From contig NZ_RQXT01000049.1 of NCBI RefSeq assembly GCF_003863365.1, positions 1-52,957 on the forward strand: a DNA stretch of 52,957 nucleotides. Direction: 5' to 3'. The notes below the pieces were generated by a model. It was given only the letters and a program-made list of their open reading frames with translations. It had not been told where the DNA came from and searched no databases. The translations under genes and the position numbers were made by a program. Of the stretch, positions 25,317-33,141 are shown in pieces. The number at the start of each line of letters is the position of its first letter. Position 1 is the first letter of the stretch. The DNA is from Mesorhizobium tamadayense. Lineage in GTDB: Bacteria; Pseudomonadota; Alphaproteobacteria; Rhizobiales; Rhizobiaceae.

Positions 25317-26187
25317 TTTGCCGGTGCTCGCCGTCGACATCGGCGGCACCAAGATAGCGGTAGCGGAAGTCACCGGCGACAGGATCGCCAAACGGTGGCA
25401 GGCGCCGACACCACGTACCGGCAGGGGCGACGATCTGATCGCGGCCATCGCCGAGCTTGCGCCGAAAAACGGTTTTGGCGCGGTCGCCGTCGCCACCACC
25501 GGCATCGTGCGCGACGGCGCGCTGACCGCGCTGAACCCCGAAACCCTGCCGATCGAGGACGGCTATCCGATTGCCTCGGCGATCGAGCGCGCCTTCGGCA
25601 TGCCGCCGCTCGTCGTCAATGATGCGCAGGCTGCTGCCTGGGCCGAGTTCAGGCTCGGCGCCGGCAGAGGTTTTCGCAACTTCGCCTTCTTCACCGTTTC
25701 GACCGGCATCGGTTGCGGTCTTGTCGTCGACGGCCGGCTGGAAAGCGGCTCCACCGGGCTCGCCGGCCATGTCGGGCACGCGATGTCGGATCCCGGCGGG
25801 ATCCCGTGTGGTTGCGGCCGGCGCGGCTGCCTGGAGACGGTTGCCTCGGGTACGGCCCTGGCGCGGGTGGGCAGTCAGCGCCTTGGCCGCAAAGTCGCGG
25901 CGCCCGACCTGTTCAAGGCCGCTGCGGAAGGCAACGGCGTTGCCGCCGAAATCATCACCGCCGCAGTCGTTGCGCTAGCCAACGCCTTTGCCGACCTGAC
26001 GGCTGCGGTCGATGTCGACTGCTTTGCCGTCGGCGGCGGCGTCGGTCTGGCCGACGGCTTTATCGAGGCGCTGCAAGCGCGCTCGCTCGACCTGCCGCGC
26101 GTGTATCGTCGTCCCATCGTTGCCGCGCTGGCCGGCGCCGATGCAGGCCTGCTTGGCGCCGCCTTCCTGGCCCGCCAGTACCTCTGA
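25300..26187 (+). CDS. nanK: ROK-family sugar kinase, probable N-acetylmannosamine kinase
   Basis: 295 residues from a GTG start inside the RpiR gene. The ROK phosphate motif D-I-G-G-T-K lies near residue 14. The ROK zinc site is present as G-H-A-M-S-D-P-G-G followed by C-G-C-G-R-R-G-C-L-E. The E-x-G-H His is in G-L-A-G-H-V-G-H. Because NanE follows, the substrate is most likely N-acetylmannosamine, phosphorylated at C6. No NanA lyase lies in the window, so the input may be ManNAc itself or a related sugar imported by the ABC transporter downstream. Confidence 0.82.
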   Translation: MTAASDLPVLAVDIGGTKIAVAEVTGDRIAKRWQAPTPRTGRGDDLIAAIAELAPKNGFGAVAVATTGIVRDGALTALNPETLPIEDGYPIASAIERAFGMPPLVVNDAQAAAWAEFRLGAGRGFRNFAFFTVSTGIGCGLVVDGRLESGSTGLAGHVGHAMSDPGGIPCGCGRRGCLETVASGTALARVGSQRLGRKVAAPDLFKAAAEGNGVAAEIITAAVVALANAFADLTAAVDVDCFAVGGGVGLADGFIEALQARSLDLPRVYRRPIVAALAGADAGLLGAAFLARQYL

Positions 26188-26194
26188 CGGAAAT

Positions 26195-26251
26195 TTTCAT
26201 CAAAAATAATTTATTGACAAAAACTTTCATCTGCGATTGGTTAAAGGGGTA
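26195..26251 (+). promoter_or_regulatory. Candidate internal promoter and RpiR site before nanE
   Basis: The 64-base gap before nanE is AT rich in an otherwise GC-rich operon. TTTCATC occurs at 26195-26201 and 26225-26231. TTGACA at 26214-26219 is a consensus -35 box, though the -10 is weak. AGGGG lies just before the ATG at 26252. This could give separate RpiR-controlled expression of nanE and the transporter genes. Confidence 0.5.
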
Positions 26252-26992
26252 ATGCTCTTCCAGGAGATGCCCCCGGTGCAGACCAAGCAGGGCGATTTGC
26301 TCGCCACACTCGATGGAACAATGGTCGTGTCCTGCCAGGCCGAGCCCGGCCTGCCGCTCGACGCTCCCGGCCACATCGCCGCCATGGCCCGTTCCGTCGT
26401 TCTGGGCGGCGCGTCCGGCGTGCGCATCGAGGGTGCAGCGAACCTCACCGCCGTCCGCGCGGCGGTCGATGTCCCCATCATCGGGCTGATCAAAACAAAG
26501 CGCGGCGACACCGAGGTCTATATTACGCCGACGCTGGACGACGTCACTTCAGTCATAGCGGCCGGCGCCGACATCGTGGCGATCGACGCCACCGGCCGCC
26601 CGCGTCTCGCAGAACTGAAGGCAATGTTTTCAGCCGTCGCGGCGAGGGCACGGCTGTCGATGGGCGATGTCGCGACGCTCGACGAAGGTAGGCGCGCGCT
26701 GGATGCCGGCGCCGACCTCATCAGCACCACCATGGCCGGCTACACGGACTATTCCAGCGACCAGCACGGCCCCGCCTTCGGTCTGATGGAGGAATTCGCT
26801 CGCGCCGGCCTTCCCTTTGTCGCTGAGGGCCGCATCTGGACACCGCAGGAGGCCGTCCGCTGCTTCGAGCTTGGCGCCCGCTTCATCGTCGTCGGCGGCG
26901 CTATCACCCGGCCCGATGCCATCACCCGCCGCTTCGCCGACGAGGTTGCCTCCTGGAGCGCCCGTCCGCAACTGAGAAGGAACCCGAGATGA
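26252..26992 (+). CDS. nanE: N-acylglucosamine-6-phosphate 2-epimerase
   Basis: About 246 residues, a TIM-barrel with the NanE pattern: S-C-Q-A-E-P-G-L-P-L near the N-terminus, G-L-I-K-T-K, I-T-P-T-L-D-D-V, I-A-I-D-A-T-G-R-P-R, S-T-T-M-A-G-Y-T and V-V-G-G-A-I-T-R-P. It converts ManNAc-6-P to GlcNAc-6-P. The ATG at 26252 is preferred to the TTG at 26237. Its stop overlaps the next start (ATGA). Confidence 0.92.
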   Translation: MLFQEMPPVQTKQGDLLATLDGTMVVSCQAEPGLPLDAPGHIAAMARSVVLGGASGVRIEGAANLTAVRAAVDVPIIGLIKTKRGDTEVYITPTLDDVTSVIAAGADIVAIDATGRPRLAELKAMFSAVAARARLSMGDVATLDEGRRALDAGADLISTTMAGYTDYSSDQHGPAFGLMEEFARAGLPFVAEGRIWTPQEAVRCFELGARFIVVGGAITRPDAITRRFADEVASWSARPQLRRNPR

Positions 26993-28005
26993 TCAAGCGC
27001 CGCCGCGTCGCCGTCATTGGTGCAGGCTTCATGGGCTCCATGCATGCCGGCATCTTCGCCACCATGGTCGGCTCAGAGCTCGTGGGCATCGTCGATCCCA
27101 ACCGCGCGCTTGCCGAGGCCGTGGCGGCCAAGGCGCCAGGCTGTAAGGTCTATGACAGTCATCCGGCGCTGCTTGCCGCCGAGCGCGATCTCGACCTCGT
27201 CTCGATCTGCACGCCGGACAATCTGCATCTGGCGCCAGCCGTTGCGGTCGCCGAAGCTGGCATCAACGTCTTCGTCGAAAAGCCGATCTCGTCCAAGGTC
27301 GAGGACGCCAGGGCGATCATCGCCGCCTGCGAGGCGGCCAAGGTCAAGCTCGGCGTCGGCTATTTGCTGCGCTTCGATCCGCGCTATGCAGCCGCCAAGG
27401 AACTGATGACGTCGGGAAGGATCGGTGAGCCGATCCACATCTATGCGAGGCGCAACAGCGCCCGCACCGAAGGTCCGAAGCGCTATGGCGGCAAGCTGCC
27501 GCTGGCTTTGCATGTCACCGTCCACGATGTCGACATGGTGTTGTGGATGCTGGAAGGTCAGCAGCCGGTCTCCGTCTATGCGCAGCAGACAGACAAGCTG
27601 CTTGGCGCTTCCGGCACGCAGGACAGCATCGCGGCCATCGTGCGCTTTTCCGGCGGCACGGTCGTCAATTTCGAAAGCGCCTGGTCGCTGCCGTCCGGCG
27701 CGCGCCACATGATCGACGCGCGCATGGAACTCCTCGGCACGGACGGATCCTTCGAGGTCCAGTGCGGCGACAGCGGGCTCTACGTCGCCAGCAATGAGGG
27801 GTCGCGCGAGATCGATACCCAGCATTGGCCTCTGCTCAACGGCCGCATCGACGGCGACCTCGCGCGCCAGCTCAGTGGCCTCATCGACTGGCTGGACGGC
27901 GCTGCGATGCCGATCGCCACCGGTCGGGAAGCCCTTCGTTCGCTCGAACTCACCCTTGCCATGATGCAGTCGGCGGAGAGCGGCGAAATCGTGCGCCTCG
28001 GTTAG
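26989..28005 (+). CDS. Gfo/Idh/MocA-family NAD(P)-dependent sugar dehydrogenase
   Basis: 338 residues. The Rossmann loop is G-A-G-F-M-G-S-M-H near residue 11. The E-K-P-I-S motif that supplies the active-site Lys is present, as is a C-terminal alpha/beta domain with H-V-T-V-H-D-V-D-M-V. The family oxidises or epimerises sugars and cyclitols. In this operon it may act on an imported amino sugar or a glycoside before the kinase; the exact step is unknown. Confidence 0.87.
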   Translation: MIKRRRVAVIGAGFMGSMHAGIFATMVGSELVGIVDPNRALAEAVAAKAPGCKVYDSHPALLAAERDLDLVSICTPDNLHLAPAVAVAEAGINVFVEKPISSKVEDARAIIAACEAAKVKLGVGYLLRFDPRYAAAKELMTSGRIGEPIHIYARRNSARTEGPKRYGGKLPLALHVTVHDVDMVLWMLEGQQPVSVYAQQTDKLLGASGTQDSIAAIVRFSGGTVVNFESAWSLPSGARHMIDARMELLGTDGSFEVQCGDSGLYVASNEGSREIDTQHWPLLNGRIDGDLARQLSGLIDWLDGAAMPIATGREALRSLELTLAMMQSAESGEIVRLG

Positions 28006-28053
28006 GCGCGAAACTGAACGAGGCCAGACGGCCCAAGAATGGGAGACGAAAAC

Positions 28054-29346
28054 ATGCTGAACAGACGCAATCTACTGATGCTCGGTGCGGCCGCCGCTAC
28101 GCTGTCACTGCCCTCGCTGGCTTCCGCTGAGGACAAGCCCTTCAACGGCGTGCAGATATCGGTGCTGCTCGAGGGCCATCCGACCACCGACGCCATCCAG
28201 AAGATGCTGCCCGAATTCAAGGAAAAGACCGGCATCGACGTTGCGGTCGAGGTCGTTCCAGAGGCCGACATCACCGCCAAGGAACTGCTCGAGTTTTCGT
28301 CCAAGTCCGGCCGCTACGATGTCGTCCAGAACAACATCATCTACCTGCCGGGTTTCGTGAAGTCCGGCTACATCGTGCCGCTCGACGATTTCCTGGCCAA
28401 GTACAAGGAGAATTTCGACAAGGCCGATTTCGTGCCCGGCTACTTCAACACCAACGTGCTCGATGGCAAGCTCTATGGCCTGCCGGTCTATGGCGAGAGC
28501 ACCTTCGTCATGTACCGCAAGGACCTGTTCGAGCAATACGGGCTGGCGGCGCCCAAGTCGTTCGAGGACATCGAGAACGCGGCGAAAACCATCTCGGAAA
28601 AGACCAACAAGCAGATCGCCGGCATCACCATGCGCGGCCAGCAGGGCATCCAGGGCGTCTATGTCTGGGCCGCCTACCTGTGGGGTTTCGGCGGCTCCTT
28701 CTTCGACGCGAGCGGCAAGTCGGCTCTGGCGACGCCTGAAGGCATCGCCGCGCTCGACGCCTTCACCAAAGTGCTGAAGGACTACGGTCCGGTCGGCGTC
28801 GCCAATTTCGGCTGGGAGGAAAACCGGCTGCTCTTCCAGCAGGGCAAGGCGGCGATCACGCTGGATGCCACCGTCAACGGCGCCTACAATGAAGACCCCG
28901 CCGTCTCGACGGTGGTCGGCAAGGTCGGCTACGTGCCGGTGCCGATGAAGTCGACCTCTCCCAAGGGCGGCTCGTCCTCGCTCGCGGTGCATTCCATGTA
29001 TGTCTCGACCGAGTCGAAGAACCAGGAAGCGGCAGCCCTCTTCGCCGCCTGGGCGACCGCCAAGGAGCAGCAGCTGAAATCGATCGAGACCGATCCCAAC
29101 TCCGGCGTCACCTCGCTCTCGGCGCTCAATAGTGACAGCTTCGGCAAGCGTTACGGCGCCTTCAAGGAAGGCATGATCGCCGCCATCAACGCTGGCAATC
29201 CGCAATATCTGCCGACGGTCGAGCAGGCGAACGAGATCATCAACAACACCGGCATCGCCGTCTCCAAGGCGCTTGCCGGAACCGCCAGCGCGGCCGACGC
29301 CTTGAAGGAAGCCGACGAAGCCAACAACGCTGCGCTCGCCCGCTAG
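28054..29346 (+). CDS. Sugar ABC transporter substrate-binding protein (extracellular family 1)
   Basis: 430 residues with a signal peptide (N-R-R-N-L-L-M-L, Tat-like, probable cut after A-S-A). The mature protein has family-1 features: G-H-P-T-T-D-A-I-Q-K-M-L, Y-D-V-V-Q-N-N-I-I-Y and G-L-P-V-Y-G-E-S-T-F-V-M-Y-R-K-D-L-F. The ATG at 28054 has GGGAGA before it. It binds the sugar outside the inner membrane for the two permeases downstream. A hairpin follows at 29361-29393. Confidence 0.9.
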   Translation: MLNRRNLLMLGAAAATLSLPSLASAEDKPFNGVQISVLLEGHPTTDAIQKMLPEFKEKTGIDVAVEVVPEADITAKELLEFSSKSGRYDVVQNNIIYLPGFVKSGYIVPLDDFLAKYKENFDKADFVPGYFNTNVLDGKLYGLPVYGESTFVMYRKDLFEQYGLAAPKSFEDIENAAKTISEKTNKQIAGITMRGQQGIQGVYVWAAYLWGFGGSFFDASGKSALATPEGIAALDAFTKVLKDYGPVGVANFGWEENRLLFQQGKAAITLDATVNGAYNEDPAVSTVVGKVGYVPVPMKSTSPKGGSSSLAVHSMYVSTESKNQEAAALFAAWATAKEQQLKSIETDPNSGVTSLSALNSDSFGKRYGAFKEGMIAAINAGNPQYLPTVEQANEIINNTGIAVSKALAGTASAADALKEADEANNAALAR

Positions 29347-29360
29347 GGTCGAGTGGCGTG

Positions 29361-29393
29361 CCCTGTCGCGTGCGCTCCCTGTGCGCGGCAGGG
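29361..29393 (+). terminator. Hairpin between binding-protein and permease genes
   Basis: CCCTGTCGCG (29361-29370) pairs with CGCGGCAGGG (29384-29393) with one G-U pair, around a 13-base loop. No T-run follows. Such hairpins commonly reduce expression of permeases relative to the binding protein. Confidence 0.5.
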
Positions 29394-29414
29394 TGAAATC
29401 CTTTGAGAATTTCG

Positions 29415-30296
29415 ATGAGATCCATAGCTGCAGCGTCTGATCCCACAAAACATTTCTTCCAGCCGATCATCGTCTGCCTGACGGTGGCGTCGGTGGCGCT
29501 GACGCTGTTCGTCATCTGGATCTCGTTGCATGATCTCTCGCTGATGCGGGCAGGGCGGGAGAAATTCGTCGGGCTCGACAACTACATCCGCTTCCTCGGC
29601 GATCCGCGCGCCATGGCCGCACTTTGGCGCACGGTGCTCTTTACTACCTTGGCGACTGTGATCGAGATCGCGCTTGGCCTTGCCGTCGTGCTCTTCCTGG
29701 ACCGCGATTTCGTCATGAAGCGGCTGGTCAGGACGTTGCTCCTGGTGCCCATCATCATGACGCCTGTGGTCGTCGGGCTCACCTGGCGCTTTCTCTTCGA
29801 TCCCGCCACCGGCATGGCGAACTATGTTCTGTCGCTGGTGGGCATCGCCCAGGTCGACTGGCTGGGCAGCCCTCAGATCGCGCTGTTTTCGGTGCTGATC
29901 GCCGACATCTGGCAATGGACGCCCTTCGTCATCCTCCTGGTGATGGCCGCGCTTGAATCGGCGCCCACCGATCCGCTAAATGCGGCCCGCGTCGATGGCG
30001 CGCGCGAATGGCAGGTCACCTGGTACGTGCTTCTTCCCATGCTACGCCGCGCGCTCGCCATCGTCGCGCTGATAAGGGCGATCGACAGCATCAAGGCCTT
30101 CGACCTGTTCTACATCATGACGCGGGGCGGCCCGGCGCTGTCGACTGAGACGCTGAACTATTATGGCTACATCGTCGCGTTCACCAATTTCGATATCTCC
30201 TACGCGTTGGCGATCGCCATCATCCTGACGCTGTTCACCAACGTCGCGCTGCTGACCATGTACAGCGTGCTCTTCCCGAAGACGGGAAACCGCTGA
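29415..30296 (+). CDS. Sugar ABC transporter permease (MalF-type)
   Basis: About 293 residues and six hydrophobic helices. The cytoplasmic EAA loop is N-A-A-R-V-D-G-A-R-E-W-Q-V-T-W-Y-V-L-L-P. The C-terminal T-R-G-G-P segment is typical of MalF/UgpA partners. The ATG at 29415 is chosen over a TTG at 29403. The stop overlaps the next start by one base. Confidence 0.9.
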   Translation: MRSIAAASDPTKHFFQPIIVCLTVASVALTLFVIWISLHDLSLMRAGREKFVGLDNYIRFLGDPRAMAALWRTVLFTTLATVIEIALGLAVVLFLDRDFVMKRLVRTLLLVPIIMTPVVVGLTWRFLFDPATGMANYVLSLVGIAQVDWLGSPQIALFSVLIADIWQWTPFVILLVMAALESAPTDPLNAARVDGAREWQVTWYVLLPMLRRALAIVALIRAIDSIKAFDLFYIMTRGGPALSTETLNYYGYIVAFTNFDISYALAIAIILTLFTNVALLTMYSVLFPKTGNR

Positions 30297-31108
30297 TGGC
30301 GAGGCGCGCGCTGTTCTATGTCGGACTGGTCCTGCTTCTGCTGGCGGTGCTGTTCCCGCTCTACTGGGTCGTGGTCACGTCCTTCAAGACGACGCGCGAT
30401 GCCTTCGCCATTCCACCGGTCTGGCTGTTCAGCCCGACGCTCGACAACTATCGCACCGTCTTTGCCAATCGCGTCTTCCTCAGCGCTTTTGCCAATTCTT
30501 TCATCGTCTCGATCCTTTCCAGCGCGCTGGCCGTCGCCGTCGGCTCCGTCGCCGCCTATGGCCTGGCGCAGCAGCCGGCGGATCTGCGTCGTGCGCGTGA
30601 AAAATTCATTCTCAGCCTGCGCATCGCGCCAGCGCTGCTCTTCGTCATTCCGATGTATTATCTGGCGACCCGCATCGGCGCACTGAACAAGCACTGGCTG
30701 CTGATCGCCGCCTACGCCTTCGTCAACGTGCCCTTCGCCATCTCGCTGCTCATCACCTTCTTCGACGACATCCCGAAGGAGCTGCGCGATGCCGCCCGCG
30801 TCGACGGCGCGCGCGAATTTAGGGTCTTCTGGCACGTCTATCTGCCGGCCGCGTGCGGCGGCATTGTCGCCACGCTGATCCTGTGCGTGCTGTTCACCTG
30901 GAACGAATTCTTCGTCGCCTTGGTGCTTACAGGCCGGGATACGCAGACGCTACCAGTCTCGATCACTTCTTTCCTGACATTCCAGGGCATCCAGTGGGGC
31001 GCGCTCACCGCGGCCGCCACCCTCATCATGCTGCCGATGATCGTGCTCGGCATCCTGGTGCAGGGGCAGGTCGTGCGCGGCATGACGCTTGGCAGCGTGA
31101 AGGGCTGA
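30296..31108 (+). CDS. Sugar ABC transporter permease (MalG-type)
   Basis: 270 residues and six helices. The N-terminal L-F-P-L-Y-W-V-V-V-T-S-F-K and the EAA loop D-A-A-R-V-D-G-A-R-E-F-R-V-F-W-H-V-Y-L-P mark the MalG/UgpE partner. It forms the membrane channel with the MalF-type permease. The ATG overlaps the upstream TGA, so the two are translationally coupled. Confidence 0.9.
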   Translation: MARRALFYVGLVLLLLAVLFPLYWVVVTSFKTTRDAFAIPPVWLFSPTLDNYRTVFANRVFLSAFANSFIVSILSSALAVAVGSVAAYGLAQQPADLRRAREKFILSLRIAPALLFVIPMYYLATRIGALNKHWLLIAAYAFVNVPFAISLLITFFDDIPKELRDAARVDGAREFRVFWHVYLPAACGGIVATLILCVLFTWNEFFVALVLTGRDTQTLPVSITSFLTFQGIQWGALTAAATLIMLPMIVLGILVQGQVVRGMTLGSVKG

Positions 31109-31110
31109 AG

Positions 31111-32172
31111 ATGGCGCAACTGTCGATAAGGTCGGTATCGAAATCGTATGGCGCGGTCAGCGTGCTTGATGACATCTCGGTCGAGGTGGAAGAGGGCTCC
31201 TTCGTCGTGCTGCTCGGGCCGTCGGGGTGCGGGAAATCGACGCTGCTCCATGCGGTGGCTGGCCTCAACCCGATTGATTCCGGCACCATCGTCATTGGCG
31301 ATCGCAACGTCACCAATCTTCCGGCGCGGGAACGCGACGTGGCGATGGTGTTCCAGTCCTACGCGCTCTATCCGACGATGACGGTGGCGCAGAACATCGC
31401 CTTCCCGCTGAAGATGCGCGGCCTCGACCGCAGGACATCCGACGAGAAGGTCACCGGCGTGGCGCGCCTGCTGCAGATCGAGCCGCTGATGTCGCGCCTG
31501 CCGCGCGAGCTTTCCGGCGGCCAGCGCCAACGCGTCGCCATTGGCCGGGCACTCGTGCGCGATCCTCGCCTGTTCCTGTTCGACGAGCCGCTCTCAAATC
31601 TGGATGCCGCCCTGCGCACCGAACTCAGGGCTGAGATCAAGCGCCTGCACCAGTCGATCCGCCGCACCATGGTCTATGTCACGCATGACCAGACCGAGGC
31701 GCTCACGCTCGCCGACAAGATCGTCGTCTTGAAAGCCGGCAGGATCGAGCAGACCGGCACGCCGCTCTCACTCTACGACGATCCGGACAACGCTTTCGTT
31801 GCCGGCTTCATCGGCACGCCGCGCATGAATTTCCTGAAGGCGACGGTGGTTGATGACGGCAAGGCGCTTGCCGCCGGCGAGGCCAAGGTGGATATCTCGC
31901 ATTTGAACACAAGGCTGGAGAACGGCAGGACCGTCAAGCTCGGCATCCGGCCGGAGCATCTCGACGAGAAGGAGGGCGTGGCGCTCACGCTCGCCGTCGA
32001 CGTTACCGAGCGCCTCGGCTCAACCTCCTATGTGCATGGCGCGCTGCCGAGTGGCGAGACCGTGGTCGCAGAACGCCGCGAGGACCAGCCGCGCTTCGGC
32101 GACACGATCACACTGCGCTTCCAACCCAGGCGCGCCCGCGTCTTCGATGGAGAAGGTAGTCGCATTCGCTGA
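31111..32172 (+). CDS. Sugar ABC transporter ATPase (MsmK/UgpC family)
   Basis: 353 residues. Walker A is GPSGCGKST, the signature LSGGQRQRVAIGRAL, Walker B L-F-L-F-D-E-P, and the switch His is in V-T-H-D-Q-T-E-A. A C-terminal TOBE domain (G-I-R-P-E-H-L) is present. It starts three bases after the permease stop and closes the operon that began at 23328 or 24489. Confidence 0.92.
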   Translation: MAQLSIRSVSKSYGAVSVLDDISVEVEEGSFVVLLGPSGCGKSTLLHAVAGLNPIDSGTIVIGDRNVTNLPARERDVAMVFQSYALYPTMTVAQNIAFPLKMRGLDRRTSDEKVTGVARLLQIEPLMSRLPRELSGGQRQRVAIGRALVRDPRLFLFDEPLSNLDAALRTELRAEIKRLHQSIRRTMVYVTHDQTEALTLADKIVVLKAGRIEQTGTPLSLYDDPDNAFVAGFIGTPRMNFLKATVVDDGKALAAGEAKVDISHLNTRLENGRTVKLGIRPEHLDEKEGVALTLAVDVTERLGSTSYVHGALPSGETVVAERREDQPRFGDTITLRFQPRRARVFDGEGSRIR

Positions 32173-32186
32173 GCCACGGCGGTGGT

Positions 32187-32438
32187 TTGCGCACAGCCGA
32201 TTCGCTAGAAAGGCGGGCTTACAGTCTGACCCATCCGAAACCGGACTGTCTGCTCGCGGCCCACTTTCGGACGTTCGGAGGCGATGGCGAACACCTCCCG
32301 CACGAGGCCGAGCAAGAGGCAATCCGAGAAATGGTCGCGTTCCGGGCTCCGGAAAGCCCCCTGAGCGACATGGCCGACACTGCGCGCGGGCCGGAATGCG
32401 AAAATGGGGCCGTGGTTCTGATCAGCAAGTTTTGGTAA
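32187..32438 (+). pseudogene. Possible site-specific recombinase scrap
   Basis: A short frame contains E-A-E-Q-E-A-I-R-E-M-V-A-F-R-A, which faintly resembles the helix that follows the resolvase domain in large serine recombinases. There is no catalytic domain and no start signal. It may be chance; no other gene is visible between 32173 and 32468. Confidence 0.25.
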
Positions 32439-32468
32439 TGAGATCAACGGAAAAACGTGACAGCAGCA

Positions 32469-32933
32469 TCAATTCCGTTCCCAAATCGCTTTCGCGAATT
32501 CGCCATACAGAGGGGCCCACGGACATTTTCCATAGTGGGAATAGTCTTCCAGGATTTCGGCTCCCGGTCCGATATCATGAAGCGCTAAGCTTTGAAGTTT
32601 GGTTGGGTCGTCGACGGAGTTGGGGGTGAATGAATGGTTGGTGAATTGTGCTCCATCCAGGATCAAAATAAGCCGGTTAAGACCACTCGGGTAGTAGCTA
32701 TAATGCAAAATGGCGTCCAGAAGCCCATTGACAAGAACGGTACGGGGCAAGGAGTCAATAGCTTCGTATTGATCTCGCTCTATCACCAGCACATCTTGCG
32801 AACGCGCCTGCCACCAAACTGTCCCCTTAGGGATGAAGCGTCTCGCGAACACACCCCAACCATGCAAGGCGCTAGCGCGAACTTCCGTCAGCTCGCTAAA
32901 AGGATTATGGGCAAAAACAATTTCGTTTTGCAT
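32469..32933 (-). CDS. Small SET-domain protein (putative protein lysine methyltransferase)
   Basis: About 154 residues. SET-domain features are G-W-G-V-F-A-R-R-F-I-P-K-G-T near the start, N-H-S-F-T-P-N-S in the middle (the cofactor-binding N-H-S), and I-G-P-G-A-E-I-L-E-D-Y-S-H-Y near the end (the G-E-E-I-x2-D-Y equivalent). The ATG at 32933 has AGGAG seven bases upstream. SET proteins methylate lysines using S-adenosylmethionine; bacterial targets are mostly unknown. It lacks the cysteine-rich post-SET region and stands alone, with a long gap before the next gene on its strand. Confidence 0.8.
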   Translation of the reverse strand: MQNEIVFAHNPFSELTEVRASALHGWGVFARRFIPKGTVWWQARSQDVLVIERDQYEAIDSLPRTVLVNGLLDAILHYSYYPSGLNRLILILDGAQFTNHSFTPNSVDDPTKLQSLALHDIGPGAEILEDYSHYGKCPWAPLYGEFAKAIWERN

Positions 32934-33141
32934 CAGCAAACTCCTGCGTAACGGATGGTTCGTTGGACTCGGGAAATCGACGATGCGGCTCTACTATCGT
33001 AATTAGCATCTTGCTCCGAAGGAAGGCTTGTGTGATGCATCATTACTGTATAGTCGCTTCGGTCGGGATCATGCCGTCGATAAACCGACGCCTCGGGTCA
33101 GAGGATCATGTGCAGCGCCCTTTGTCAAAGGCCGCTCCGCT

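Noticed and set aside
28105..29448. A 447-codon open frame antisense to the sugar-binding protein
   Set aside because: The plus strand has a clear signal peptide and family-1 motifs. The antisense product is an Arg, Gly and Asp-rich shadow.
29343..29915. A minus-strand frame opposite the MalF-type permease
   Set aside because: Its His, Asp and Gln-rich composition is a mirror of hydrophobic codons in the real permease.
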